Positions 32,221-43,690 of a DNA stretch of 64,000 nt are shown here, piece after piece. This DNA is from Plazaster borealis. Taxonomy: Eukaryota; Echinodermata; Asteroidea; Forcipulatida; Labidiasteridae. The position numbers and the translations under genes are program-made. Location of the stretch: positions 62,001 to 126,000 of the forward strand of contig JAJGQC010000642.1 of assembly GCA_021014325.1 (NCBI GenBank). The letters are read 5' to 3'. Under the pieces are notes generated by a model that ran no database searches, was not told the origin of the DNA, and was given only the letters and a program-made list of their open reading frames with translations. The first letter of the stretch is position 1; each line of letters opens with the position of its first letter.

Positions 32221-32691
32221 TACATGTTTACCATAAAACTAAACTGTGAAAATATCATTCCAAAAGGTGGTAGCGTTTTTGAGTTATTACCAAAAATCTT
32301 GAGAGTTATGCCCACGCAGGAAGAATAATTTGCAATTGGAGTCAGAATCTGAGAAATGTTACTGCAGTAACGCTTCTCAGATGCAATTTTTTGGGGATAA
32401 AAATAGATATCTTTTCCATAACCGCAGTACTAGGGAGTGAAAAGTTTCTCAAAATGCATTATACTATCCAAAGCTGCTGTACTTCTTACAAAGTAAGTTT
32501 TTATTGCCCTTAATTTTCAGAGTCATTACCAAACGTATACAGACCTTTAACAGTGCATACAAAGATTTAGTACCTTTTATATTTCTAAATGTTTCTATTT
32601 TATTTGTTTCTTTTTTTTTAGAACATCAGGAACTAATCAACAGCCATTTAAGGAGTATGACATGAGCTCAACATGGCAGTTACCCTCTTAA

Positions 32692-33065
32692 AGGCACTAT
32701 ATACGTTTGGTAATTACTCAACAAAAATAGCATAAAACTTACTTGGTAACAAGCAACGGAGAGATGTTGATAATAAAACATTGTGAGAATCGACTCCTTC
32801 TGAAGTTACGTATTTTTTGAGAAAAAAAGTTAATTTCTCACTGAAATATTTGAATCTGAAAAAAAGATTTCTGGCCAGAAGTCTTTTTCAGGCATCTGAA
32901 AGCACACAAATTTGTGCAACATGGGTGTTTTTCTTTCATTATTTTCTTGCAACTTCGATGACCAATTGATCCCAAATTTTCACAGGTTTGTTATTTTATG
33001 CATATGTTGGGATACACCAAGTGGGAATACTGGTCTTTGACAATTACCAAAAGTGTCCAGAACCT
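32692..33065. mobile_element. TTAA-flanked MITE (family M, copy 3, best preserved)
   Basis: AGGCACTATATACGTTTGGT at the left and CCAAAAGTGTCCAGAACCT at the right are inverted relatives, with TTAA on both sides (32688-32691, 33066-33069). The right half includes TCGATGACCAATTGATCCCA and ATGTTGGGATACACCAAGTG, the parts found on the far side of the ISL2EU insertion in copy 1. Confidence 0.88.
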
Positions 33066-33110
33066 TTAAGAGACTTGACAAAATTGACTTTATTTAATTT
33101 CCTTTAACCC

Positions 33111-33573
33111 AGGCATGAGAATGGGCGATGAACGCTAAAAATACGTGTCCGGATTTTTGGCAATGTCCGGAATTTGGGCAAGGTAACCAAGGCGTCAGCG
33201 CCGCCGCACTCGGTGACTGCTGTCAGTAGACTTTTCAAAGTCTCAACACATGTTCCTTTGTGCGCTGCAGCAGTAAACATAATCACGGTCAACAAATTAA
33301 TAAACCACACCGTGATTGAAGCGAGGAATGGGAGAAGTCTACACATATCCATTGATCTCGCTGCATAATGCACATGGACTTGGAAGCCGGGCGGCAATTG
33401 TTAACGTGCTGTTTTTTCACAAACGGTGTGTCGATCCGCGATATACGATTACAAAGGTTGAACTTACAATTTCTGATTAGCGAATCCAAATGTACACTGA
33501 ACTCGAAAACCACAAAGTTGAAAGGGGAAAAAAAGAGGAATTCCGGTTTAAACCGGAAGATTCTCATGCCTGC
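33111..33573. mobile_element. MITE with CAGGCATGAGAAT ends
   Basis: CAGGCATGAGAATG at 33111 is complemented by GATTCTCATGCCTG at the right end, 463 bp apart. The interior includes a GTGTCCGGATTTTTGG stretch on the left and an AACCGGAAG stretch on the right. Open frames inside appear spurious. Confidence 0.55.
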
Positions 33574-34785
33574 ATAACCACAAGTATATATTGATTTTAC
33601 TTGATTATTGTGATTTCCGTTTGGACCGTTGTGAGGGTAAACTATTCCATCCAATTTATGCAAATTAATGTTTATAGATTAACTTGGTACCCGACTTTAT
33701 TATCAGAAAGATAAATGAAATTAGATTGAGGAATTATTTTCTACTGCTATGTTGTTCACGACCTTGTTAATAAATGTATTTGTATTGTTACTATTTTTAT
33801 TTATCTCACTTCATCGTGTTTATTGGTGTTTACAATACTGAGCATTGATGGCTTCACAATCCCATGTTAATTATCCATTAGATGCCTTACGAAATTACAC
33901 TAAATTTCCAAGATCAGTTTATCTCAACGTATAAAATTGTTTCTGTTTGCCGATTCAGGATTTCTCAACATGTATAATATTATCATCATCCATCATCTAA
34001 CTATCTTTAGATCCTGACAAGCTGAGTGGCATTCTTGAAAAGGTGGAACCAATAAGTTAATCTCTGGGACTGCATTGCACTACCATTACAATTCATTTTA
34101 CCGGTTTATACTTAAAGAAATTTTAAACAAATGCATATTCCATTTAATAAATAACAGGCACTATAGGAGTTACTACATGGTTGTTGATTATTTAACAAGA
34201 AGTATTTAAGTGTCTGGAAGTACTATTTTTTTAACTGTTATTATTGTTGTAAACTAAGTTGTGACAAAGAAAATTAAAGGCCAAGTTCCGAACAAACATG
34301 TTTACTTCGTACGTTTTCTTGCAAGTTGCGAGATAAATTCTATCGTTATTATTAGTTGACTTTAAAATACCATTAACATGGAAGACGATCTGGAAGAGGT
34401 CACTGGGTATTGTAATTTTTCTCCGCCATATCTTATTGGAATGTGAATTGTGGTGTTGATTTCTTTCTTTTATTCAACCCACCCACAACTTCGAAGAAAA
34501 TAACTTTTTAATGGCATTTTTCTAGAATTAGTATAAAAATTTTTTTTTTAATTTTTGATGACCAGCATCACAGCTAACATTTGAAATATTGTGATGGAAT
34601 TGCATGAGTTGGTTTCGTCATGTGACGTTGCACGTGATATGTGAACGGCGTCATCAGTCATGTGTTCGGCTTGCACCAATAGGGGTTGGTGCAAGGTGCA
34701 AGTTCGCGCCACGAGAAGTCAGGTGAACTCTGATTGGTGCGGTAGTTGTAGTTCAGTTGGGCTAGTTCACGTATCCACCGTGCGT
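33574..34785. other. No gene; possible promoter-like patch at the right
   Basis: 33.6-34.6 kb is AT-rich and featureless. At 34617-34760 there are TGACGTTGCACGTG, CACCAATAGGGGTTGGTGCA (a near-palindrome with a CCAAT box) and TGATTGGTGCGG. This is promoter-like base composition, but no downstream exon was identified. Confidence 0.3.
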
Positions 34786-35355
34786 ACTAATTATGTGCGC
34801 ACGCGCAACAAAAACGTAATATGACACGTTACTTATCTGCTCATGCATATGTATTTTTAGTTCTAAGAAAACCAAGCGATGACTCATCGATAAGGAGGCG
34901 GGTTTAAGAGGATGAAGGCGGAGTCTTAGCTATTGTCATGAATATGCATCAATAAAGGCTTGTTCAATGTTTACGTTTGTCTTTTAAATTTTTTCACAAA
35001 TGATTGTGCGACGATTTTACCGTCGTTCCAAAAATGGGACAATTATGGTCATAAAAATACGTTTTTCATATTATTTTCGGGAATTTGTCGGTTTTTTTAA
35101 AAAGCGCAATTTGAGGGGGATTTGGAATCTAAAATACCATGAACGAGGATGTTTACAACGATCCTCTACGTTCTAGAACAGAGCTAAACTTTTTCGAACG
35201 TAAATTTGTTCATGAATATGTCATTTTCTGGCCTCTTTTTTTCTCAAAATAGTAACTTTGTACCTAAATAGGATCGTTTACGCTTCCAAAAAGTCAAATT
35301 TTCAACTAAAAACTGGCACATTTGTTCAAGATTCCGTTTGCTAAGCCACGGTCCA
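34786..35355. repeat. Repeat R, copy 1 (about 570 bp)
   Basis: It matches 40705-41275 in the same orientation over essentially its whole length, including TGCTCATGCATATGTATTTT, AGCGATGACTCATCGATAAG, TTTAAAAAGCGCAATTTGAG and CATGAACGAGGATGTTTA. Divergence by eye is roughly 10-15%. No ORF is conserved between the copies. Confidence 0.85.
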
Positions 35356-35369
35356 CTAGCTGACCACAC

Positions 35370-35865
35370 TAGACTATGCAGCCTTGAGTAGTGTAATCTG
35401 ACACCGCGTGTCTTCAAGATCGAAGTCAGCATCTTGGCTACGCTGAATGCACGCTGTGTGTGTGTAATGTACATGTACATGAAGGGCTTTGTGAAGACTG
35501 GGATGGGGAACGCTTCGTGAAGAAAACAGGTGGAGAGGCTCAATTCTTTCAGGTATATTAATTGTCAGATGTTTATTGAATAAACCATAGATGAACGATT
35601 TATTCTTCCATGCATAAACTGACATTACAATAAATTACAATTCACCAATGTTATCATTCATGATCATGTATAAATAAAACTTGATTGAACCATGAACCAT
35701 GTGTGAACTGTGAAGGAACATGGAGCAAGAACAACATGTTGTTGTTAAATGATTGGAAATAAAAATGACCCGATCTGATGTTGACTTTTTAAATCCGAGT
35801 TTTGTTTTTGGTGAACGAAGGAAAGAAAATACCCCATCTTAATTGTACTAATAAACCAGGTAAAA
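35370..35865. repeat. Repeat T, copy 1: sequence shared with 58040-58600
   Basis: GTGAAGAAAACAGGTGGAGA followed by GGCTC, then a TTCAGGTAT stretch and, near the end, GAAAATACCCCATC, recur in the same order at 58170-58570. Probably the 3'-side terminal part of the RING/RAG1N-like element whose gene lies to the right. Confidence 0.55.
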
Positions 35866-36110
35866 ACTCATGTAGAGAAAAAAAATACATAGAAAACCCA
35901 GCAACTTGAATCTGAAATTAATTGACATTGGCAATCATTGGTCTCTAAAGCCCGGTTAATACTTCACACGAAAGCAATTGCGAAGCAAATAATGTGACGC
36001 AAAGGCAAACAATCAGGTACGTGCTGTTTTCTAAATGGGGTTGCAAGGAAATTCGCTTCCCGTTCGCAATTTGTGTGATGTATGAACTGGGCTTTGGAGT
36101 TTGCTGCAAC

Positions 36111-36655
36111 TTTGAAATGACTGCTCTCTTTATTTAAGTTTGTTTGTCTATAATTAGAACCAGTAACTGGGGCGCTGTACTCCATTTTGACATCTGCGGT
36201 CGTCCACGCTATACGGTGGCTACTTTTGAACCGCTCGGCAGTGCCTCCCTAATTGCACTTGTCCATCAAAGTTAACTTTTTACTAGCGACTGCAGATGTC
36301 AAAAAATAGAGTACAGCGCCCCATTAACTGTGTCTAGTCTATGATTATGAATTGCACAAATTAAGAAATTGTGATTCAGTAACTAGACGACAATACTTAT
36401 TCTAGTCATTGTGAAATCAGCGGGCTTTGCTGAGTTTGCTGAACCGACCAACGTTGAAATGACTGCTTTATTTATTTATGTTTGTTTGTCTATGATTAGA
36501 CCCAGTAACTGGGGCGCTGTACTCCATTTTTTCAAAAAAAAAATCGAGTACAGCGCCCCAGTTACTGCTTCTAGTCTATGATTATGAATTGCACAAATTA
36601 AGAAATTGTGATTCAGTAACCAGACGAACATACTTATTCTAGTCATTGTGAAATC
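36111..36655. repeat. Duplicated palindromic element around CAGTAACTGGGGCGCTGTAC
   Basis: Two direct copies (36111-36440 and 36452-36655) share TGAAATGACTGC, GTTTGTTTGTCTAT and AGTCTATGATTATGAATTGC. Each contains an inverted pair built on CTGGGGCGCTGTACTCCATT and its complement. In the first copy the arms are separated by about 115 bp of unrelated sequence; in the second by about a dozen A/T bases. So one copy is either the filled or the emptied form of the other. Confidence 0.75.
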
Positions 36656-36656
36656 A

Positions 36657-36737
36657 GCGGTTAGATTGGTAGGATTCAAACCCACAACCTTGTGATTGCA
36701 AGTTCTGCAGTCTAACCACTTGACCACGGTGACATGA
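36657..36737 (-). repeat. tRNA-derived SINE head
   Basis: Minus strand: CACCGTGGTCAAGTGGTTAG as A-box/D-arm and GTGGGTTTGAATCCTACC as B box/T-arm, 35 bases apart, with a plausible tRNA-like spacing. No matching acceptor stem is evident, so tRNA-derived SINE rather than tRNA gene. Confidence 0.6.
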
Positions 36738-37355
36738 TGTTTGACAATACCTCCTCCCCCCCCCATTCAGCGGCAGCTTTTACAGATTGCATTGAAAAGA
36801 AAAAAAATATATATATATTCCTCAGAAAGGAAAGCAATGGGCCAGCCATACAGTTTTTACTCAAATACCTGGAAAGTGGGTTAACTTTCAAATTTGAAAA
36901 CTAAGAATTAAGTGATTTACACCCCTAAGACTAAGAGAAAGAGAAATATAAATGAAAAAGCAAAGCAGTGTTTCCAGTCTAAAGTTAAAGGGCAATGTCA
37001 TCATGATCACAGTCCACTTGTGGCTGGGCATGGAAACATGAACTCTCACCCAGTTACTATAGTAAAAATAAAATAAATACCGTCACATCACGAATAAAAG
37101 CTTTGACCATCAGAACACAAGTGAGAGCTTTAAAGGGTGCTGTCATTAACTCAAGGGAGTTCAGAATTCAATGTCTGGCTACAGTGCCCCGTTAAACACT
37201 TGTCTCCAATTCCTATAATATTATGTACATTTTATTAAAAGCAGAAATTTACACACGTTTCTTGTACAATAATCTTAGGTGTATTCAAGCCGTGGAATAC
37301 ATCGATTTTGACCCTCAAACATGTTGCGGCTCATACACCAAAGATCAAGGTACAA
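36738..37355. other. No gene recognised
   Basis: Ordinary AT-rich sequence with one ATAT microsatellite near 36810. Nothing else supported. Confidence 0.4.
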
Positions 37356-37357
37356 TT

Positions 37358-37562
37358 ATGCCCACCATGCAATAAATTATTGAAAGAAATATAAATATAC
37401 ATTGATACCCACCATGCAATGTAAATTTATTGAAAAAAATATACATTGATACCCACCATGCAATGTAAATTTATTGAAAAAATATACATCGATACCCACC
37501 ATGCAATGTAAATTTATTTTAAAAAAATAAGAAATTTACATTGATACCAACCATGCAATGCC
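37358..37562. repeat. 44-bp tandem repeat, about four to five copies
   Basis: The unit is built on TACATTGATACCCACCATGC followed by AATGTAAATTTATTGAAAAA. Starts are at about 37398, 37442, 37485 and 37535, preceded by one degenerate copy at 37358. Confidence 0.85.
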
Positions 37563-37666
37563 TCAAACTAACTTACCTCAAATTCTATATACAAAATTAT
37601 TATTTACACATTACCAGTTCTTTATTGATTGAAATTTGTGATTATGTGGAAATTAACAAAATAAAA

Positions 37667-40600
37667 TTATTTTGAAAAGGCAGCGGGTGGTGCATGGGTA
37701 GGGCTGGTCATGACCCAGTGAGTCCGGATGACAGACTGCAGAATATCCACCTCTTCATGCAGTCCTCGGACATCACGCCGGAGGGTGTTGAGATGGGCAT
37801 GGACAGACTCCCCTCCTTGCTCGCCAGGGAATCCTAGACCAAAGCGCCACTGCCGCAGCAAGGGGATGACATGGTCTTCTAGTAGATGCGTCTTTGGCGG
37901 CACACTCTCAGATGGAAAAGTAGTGGGGACATAAGCCAGGTAACTCTTAATATCCTGGCTTAATGCATCCACACCTAGGCCATCCAGGACCGATGAGGTA
38001 TTGTACGTCCGGTGACAAGTGCCAAACAGATGGAATATTTTGGCATACTTTGCAGCGACTGTTCTTGCTTCGCCCACCAGGGAAGGACAAAGATCTCAGG
38101 TTTAGTTGACTACAGCATCGGTGAGGAGCTTGATGTTTTCTTCCTGCATCAAAAGAAATACTTGTTATGCATACAATTATGTATACGCTATGTAAGTCAC
38201 AATGTTTAATAAAATTATTGGATAAGTGAAGCACAATTGCAAATTATTTATTTAAGAAATACAAATTGTAAGTTATATTTAAAGGTAGAAACAAATCTGA
38301 AAATTTGTACCCTTGTTTTCATAATTTGTGAGTTGGATAAGTTACAACTTTGGAAGATGATTGTTATATACCTTGCAGCATTTGTGTACATGATTGCCAA
38401 CAAAACTCTTCCCATGGTAGGCCTGTCGCTGCACCCGGAAATCCTTGAGAATGGTGTCAAGTTGCCCAGCTAGAGGACCTTGACCTGGCTTGAGCTACTG
38501 CCTTTTTACGAATGGCCTTTGCTTCCGCCAACTGAAAAATATATATAACATGGTCAAGTTAGTAAATAGAAAAGCTTGAGCTCTTATTAATAAACAGATT
38601 TACATTTTATGTTTATGAAAGCTTACCAGATGTTCTTGTTGCTTCTGCAGTGCAGTCGTTTCATCGATGTAAGATTGAATTTCTGCACTTCCCTCCACAG
38701 ATGACATGATGGTGTCCGCAAGTTCTTCTTTGAGACGGAAATCCTCATCCAAAGCCTCTGCCTGCAGATATAATTGCCGGGCCCTCTTCAACATGGAGAC
38801 GACACTCTTGAAGAAGGAGCCAAGTACTGGATTTTCTTGATGTTCATCTTGTAAGGCCAACACAGCCGCCACTTGCATGTCAAGGTCATGACATGCCCCT
38901 TCAAAGCTGTTGAAATGCTTGAGGTATAACCCAAGACTGATGTGAAGCCCGGGTGGGCAAACCTGTCATAAATAAGGTAAATGCATAATTAAGGTAAATG
39001 CAATATTACCTCATTTTCACCTTAATTTTCATTTAATTACTCATTCTTATTTTTAATTATTTTTATCAACACTAAATTTAAAAAAAATTGCAAAATCTTT
39101 ACCTGTGTCAGCGGAATCCTAAACATTGGCTCTATGATCACGTTGTTGAAGAGTTTGGCCTTGGAGAGTTTACTGCCATCATCGGTGAATCTGTGGAGGT
39201 CGTCGTCCAGGATCTGTAGAGTCCTCTGCCTGGATGGTGTCCTGTCCTCCCGAGGCTGACGCATGTCATCTTTTGTGATTTCACAAAAAAGACAGCAGTG
39301 TCGTCCTGTTCAGTATGAAAAATTAACAGTTACAATGCATGTCTATAATTTGAATTTTTTTACTTTAGAAAAACCAACTGAAATTACCTGAAGCCCCGGT
39401 GAGTCCATACACTCGACAGAGATACTCATAGTCCCCGAACATGAAGAGTCTGATGTTATGACTCTTCCAAGTGCAGGACTGCAGCTCAGCAACTTGTTGG
39501 CTGAAGAAGCGCAGGAGACCTGTTTTCAGATTGTTGCTGGTATCACCTGCCGAGAAAGCACAAGCAACTACCGTGTGACGAAGGGCATTGGGACGTCCAA
39601 CGTTGGCGATCTGAAACATCTGTTTGAACGCTCACCTCCCTTGTCGCCTCCGATCTTGACCTAAACCTCGTCCTGTGGGATGTTGCCCTCGTGCCAAGTT
39701 GCTCGTTGGTCCTGTTTCGGAGAATAAGAGCAAAGTGTAGTTTTAAACATTTTATTCAATTGTGTTCTTAAAAAGAAAAAAATTCATTAATTAAACATCC
39801 CCAATTTTCTTACTTCACGTAGGCATCTAGTTGCTGTCTAACTTTTGCGACGACGGAATTCACAGCTACGCAGGGGGCTGGCTTGATGGTAACTCCTCCA
39901 TTGACGTCATCAGGGAATGAAAAGGGGAGGTTCTCGGCAATGATGTTATCCGCCACGACGTCTTGTTGTCGACCCATGGCGTTTTCGCTTTCAGTAAGAA
40001 TGTTGTATCCCCTCAGCCATCTTTTCAGTTCCCTGGTGCGCTTCCAAGAGACTCCCAGGTGAGCCTTCGCAGCAAGGAGCTGCATTTCGGGGATCTTGAT
40101 GGTGTTCATTTTTAAGTCCCGCCACATGCCCTGCAGATTGTTTTGCAGGTGGCATAACTTGATCTCATCCTTATGCTGCTCCTGTGTAGCACCCTTGCTG
40201 AGAAGGTTACGAGTCTTGTCTAAAATCTCTGAGCGCCGTCGGATGGTTTTGGAGGAGGCAACCTCTCTGCTTTATGTGAAATTCTTTACAAGGAAGGAAA
40301 AGGAGGAGAACAAAAAAATGTAAACTTCAAAAACAATTTAATGCAAAAATTTTGCTTTATAATTTTGACAAAATTTAACTCACCAGACCACCGGTGCTGT
40401 ACTGTGTTGTTAACCCGTCTGCAAATTGGGTGAGCTTGGTTTTCAAGATGTGCGCTCCGAGAACCTCCATCTGAGGGGTTAACTTTGCAGTCAGGGGACG
40501 CAGCAACATCTGGGTGACCTCACTTTTATGGCAGAACGATTTTATCTGAAAATGACACTGTAGGTGGGTTAGTAAAGGAACAAACATGGGATGAAATTTC

Positions 40601-40680
40601 ACCCACAGTTACATTGACCTTGCATGCTGTGCACCTCATAGCTGCACTCAAAAATAAACTAGCAAAATATCCTCGGGGGG
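37667..40680 (-). pseudogene. RING/RAG1-N-like transposon protein, left copy, 5'-truncated and frame-broken
   Basis: Minus-strand exons, from 5': about 40680-40380 (CTACKVNVTVGEISSHVCSF, LTPQMEVLGAHILKT), 40262-39817 (MWRDLKMNTIKIPEMQLLAA), 39705-39387 (IGGDKGG, FQIANVGRPNALRHTVV, FMFGDYEYLCRVYGLTGASG), 39307-39102 (HCCLFCEITKDDMRQPREDR), 38964-38629 (VCPPGLHISLGLYLKHFN), about 38523-38368 (RQAYHGKSFVGNHVHKCCK) and 38146-37667 (HLLEDHVIPLL, GFPGEQGGESVHAHLNTLRR). This order matches a multicopy invertebrate family that I associate with RAG1-N-terminal-like transposons (N-RAG-TP type); that link is from memory. A TAG at 39661-39663, a shift after GGDKGG, another near 38480 and a stop near 38117 indicate decay. 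The RING-bearing start is missing because repeat R begins at about 40685. Confidence 0.6.
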
Positions 40681-40704
40681 GGGTACGTATGTACACCGCG
40701 GTAT

Positions 40705-41275
40705 ATCTCAAACGCGCACGCGCGAAAAAACGTCATATCACGTGCGTGGCAATTAACTGCTCATGCATATGTATTTTTAGTTCTAAGAAAACAAAGCGAT
40801 GACTCATCGATAAGGGGGCGGTTTTAAGAGGGCGAAGGAGGAGCCATAGTCATTTTAATGAATATGCATTAACAAAGCCTTGTTCAATGTTTACGTTCGT
40901 CGTTTAATTTTTGTAAACATATGATTGTTGGACGATATGACCTTCGCTCCAAAATAGGACAATTTTGTGCCCAAAAATACGTTTTTTGTGAATAATTCAG
41001 GCATTTGTCTGTTTTTTTAAAAAGCGCAATTTGAGAGGGATATGGAATCTGAAATATCATGAACGAGGATGTTTATAACGATCCTGTACATCGCAGAAGC
41101 GAGCTAAACTTTTTTTTTTAATCGTAAATTTGTTCATGAATATGGCATTTTCTGGCATCTTTCTTCATCAAAATAGTAAGTTTGTACGTAAACAGGATCG
41201 TTTAGAATTCTTGAAAGTCCATTTTCTGCAGAAAACTTGCACATTTGTTAAAGATTTCCGTTAGGTTAGCCACCA
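40705..41275. repeat. Repeat R, copy 2
   Basis: Direct-orientation match to 34786-35355. Its left edge coincides with the point, in a G-run at 40675-40682, where the coding similarity to the right-hand gene copy stops. So it, or an element ending in it, caused the 5' truncation. Confidence 0.85.
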
Positions 41276-41654
41276 GTCAGTATCCTCCCGTGTCCGGTTT
41301 TCGATGTACTATGCCTTTTTCTTTGAATTGAAAAAAAAAATAATGATGCCATATATCAACTGATGCCCTAATTACCTTCCTTTGTTTATAAGAAGTATGT
41401 AAAAATATATTAAAACTTGATAGACATTGAAACTTTCACACCACGCACCGATCTTCGATGACTTCAATAGCGTCCCCGTGTTTTGAGTTTGACCTGTTTT
41501 CGAGGCAAACAAGAAAGTATGGTGTCCTGGTGAAGCCATACGCAGAAGAAACATCTGCAGTGACTTCAAGTGTTCTGTGAGACGTTGTGTATGACTCTAT
41601 AGCCAGCAGTTTTCTTCATTTTATTCAAAATATTTTTTATTTAATTTTAAAAAA
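41276..41654. other. Flank between repeat R and the 15.8-kb element
   Basis: No gene or known repeat recognised in these 380 bp. They would have been contiguous with 57451 before the insertion. Confidence 0.4.
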
Positions 41655-41664
41655 TACGATGGTA

Positions 41665-42680
41665 CGGAGCCCCTAATGGGACATAAAAAAAAAAAAAAAA
41701 AAAAAATTATCTCGTGCGCACGACATATTATCTCGTGCGCACGACATATTATCTCGTGCGCACGACATATTATCTCGTGCGCACGACATATTATCTCGTG
41801 CGCACGACATATTATCTCGTGCGCACGACATATTATCTCGTGCGCACGACTTATTATCTCGTGCGCACGACATATTATCTCGTGCGCACGACATATTATC
41901 TCGTGCGCACGACATATTATCTCGTGCGCACGACATATTATCTCGTGCGCACGACATATTAACTCGTGCGCACGACATATTATCTCGTGCGCACGACATA
42001 TTATCTCGTGCGCACGACATATTATCTCGTGCGCACGACATATTATCTCGTGCGCACGACATATTATCTCGTGCGCACGACATAATTCGGGATTCTTGGA
42101 AGCAGCCCGTCGTCACGCCGCCATTGTTATCGCACACGTGAAACGCACTCACAGCACGGACAACAACAAGGTCAAGGAGATCGATCGAAAGATTGGAAAG
42201 ACAACTGAACTGTTTAAAGAAGCCTAAAGAAGCCTGGATCACCGTGTACTGCGTAAGGTTTTGCCCGGCATAGTTTTGAGTAAGTTAATGTAGTTTTTCT
42301 GTGTTTATTTTCTTTAACATTGTACTTGAAGTTGTAGTCCAGTGTAGTCAATGATTAGATGGAGTTCTCAGACTAGTGTGGTGCAGTGCAGTGCGGTGCA
42401 TGCAGCAGAGTAGAGGGGGCCTGGCGACGCTATAGCGCGGTATACGAGGCCCCTCTGCCTGCCCTGATTTTACAGGCCCCCGGGAGTTGCGACTATTTTT
42501 AATCGCTTTTGTTTGTTTTGGCCTGCTTTCACTTTAAAGTAGAGCTTCACAAAGAGACTAATCTCAGTTGTAAAGAATGTGTTTAGTGATACAGGAATTT
42601 TAGAGGCTATGAAAAGAGTGAAATTTGGCAGATATTGTCATGAAATAGAGAACTTGGCATAGCATAGCGTAAGTACACTC
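41665..42680 (+). repeat. Left long terminal inverted repeat of the 15.8-kb element
   Basis: Order from outside: CGGAGCCCC end, poly-A, 21-bp array, CGTCACGCCGCCATTGTTAT block, GTACTGCGTAAGGTTTTGCC, the GCGACGCTATAGCG block, and CTTCACAAAGAGACTAATCT. All recur inverted at 57440-56525. This arm carries about 55 extra bp (near 42187-42245) relative to the right arm. Confidence 0.9.
41707..42085. repeat. 21-bp tandem array, 18 copies (left)
   Basis: The unit is ATTATCTCGTGCGCACGACAT, i.e. 21 bp built around the 12-bp perfect palindrome TCGTGCGCACGA. Copies are nearly identical; two carry single changes. Because 21 is a multiple of three the array is open in several frames on both strands, giving artificial ISCARH and MSCARDN peptides. 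I do not call these genes. Confidence 0.95.
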
Positions 42681-43186
42681 ACGTGATTAGAATAGCACTT
42701 AGTAGACTACATGAATATAGTATTTTTAGTAGGATAGGATTACAAGTGGCATAAAATAAAATACATACAGCCATGTGCACGAAGGCCCTCCTTTGATTGA
42801 GGAAATGTCACAATCGCTCCATATTTTTTAACACATTTGTGCCTTGGGTTGCTTTGGCTGCATTAATTTGAGGCCAAAATCCACAAGACCACAGGGCATA
42901 TGCATGAGAATATACCTACAAAGTTTAACAATAACATTAATTTCAAGCACTAAAAGGAGATTTATCTCATTTGTATTATGGGTAATGATTCTTCAATACT
43001 CATCAAAAGACCATCAGACTTGTCCAATCATGTGTTTATGGGCCTGCAGTCCAGTGTAAATTATGAGCCATGCTGAATTGAACTGTAAAACTTCAGTGTA
43101 TGCTCCACAATTAGTAGAAGCATTAGGTGATGATGGCACAATTAAACCTGTTTTACAATTCCTTTCTATATTTTGTTATACTGCAG
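42681..43186. other. Between left TIR and first HECT-gene exon
   Basis: Candidate promoter/5' region of the HECT gene. AT-rich; no TATA or other element can be assigned with confidence. Confidence 0.35.
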
Positions 43187-43309
43187 GTTTCAATATGGAT
43201 CTTCTCAAAGAGTTTTTAATGTCACGAAGTATCCCGGAGGAGAACATAAACAAGATGGAAGAAGAAAAGGTAACATCACCGAGCTGTTGTTATAAAGATT
43301 GAATGGAAA

Positions 43310-43690
43310 CCATGAAAGGGGTGGTGGTACATCATCGGTAATTACTCCAAAATGAATTACCGTATAAAAACTTATTTGGTTAGGAGCACTGGACAGCTCT
43401 TGATATTTAAACATTGTGAAAAGTAATGTGAAAGAGATGTTTTTCTCCTAAAAAATTGAATTTGACGTGACGTATCATGCTTGAAACATTGCTCAGACAT
43501 CTGAAAGCGCATGATTCAATGTGCATCAGTGTTTTCCTACTTTACTTCTTTGGATTGATTATTGATTGGGCCAGAATTTTCACAGGATGGTTGGTATTCC
43601 TGTGTTTGATGCAAAATACATGACAACAATAAAAATGAGAATACTGGTGTTTGACAATTACCAAAGATGTGATTCTACTTTGATCAAAGG
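43310..43690. mobile_element. Old TTAA MITE relative (family M, copy 4) in the first HECT intron
   Basis: Diverged but collinear with 32692-33065: CATCGGTAATTACTCCAAAA at the left, AACATTGTGAAAAGTAATGT, then GACATCTGAAAGCGCATGAT, and TGGTGTTTGACAATTACCAA at the right. The flanking TTAA is not preserved. Confidence 0.65.

Noticed and set aside
34786..41275. Repeats R as LTRs of a retroelement
   Set aside because: No reverse transcriptase, RNase H, gag or integrase lies between them, no TG..CA ends are apparent, and the enclosed gene is a DNA-transposon-type protein.
41707..42085. A CRISPR array
   Set aside because: The 21-bp units are contiguous with no variable spacers and are mirrored in the other TIR; the organism is eukaryotic.
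41673..42242. Long open frames through the 21-bp array on both strands (repeated MSCARDN or ISCARH peptides), and the mirror frames at 56958-57492
   Set aside because: The 21-bp unit is a multiple of three and palindromic, so open frames arise automatically on both strands. There is no non-repeat domain, and the frames end in homopolymer-coded F or K runs.
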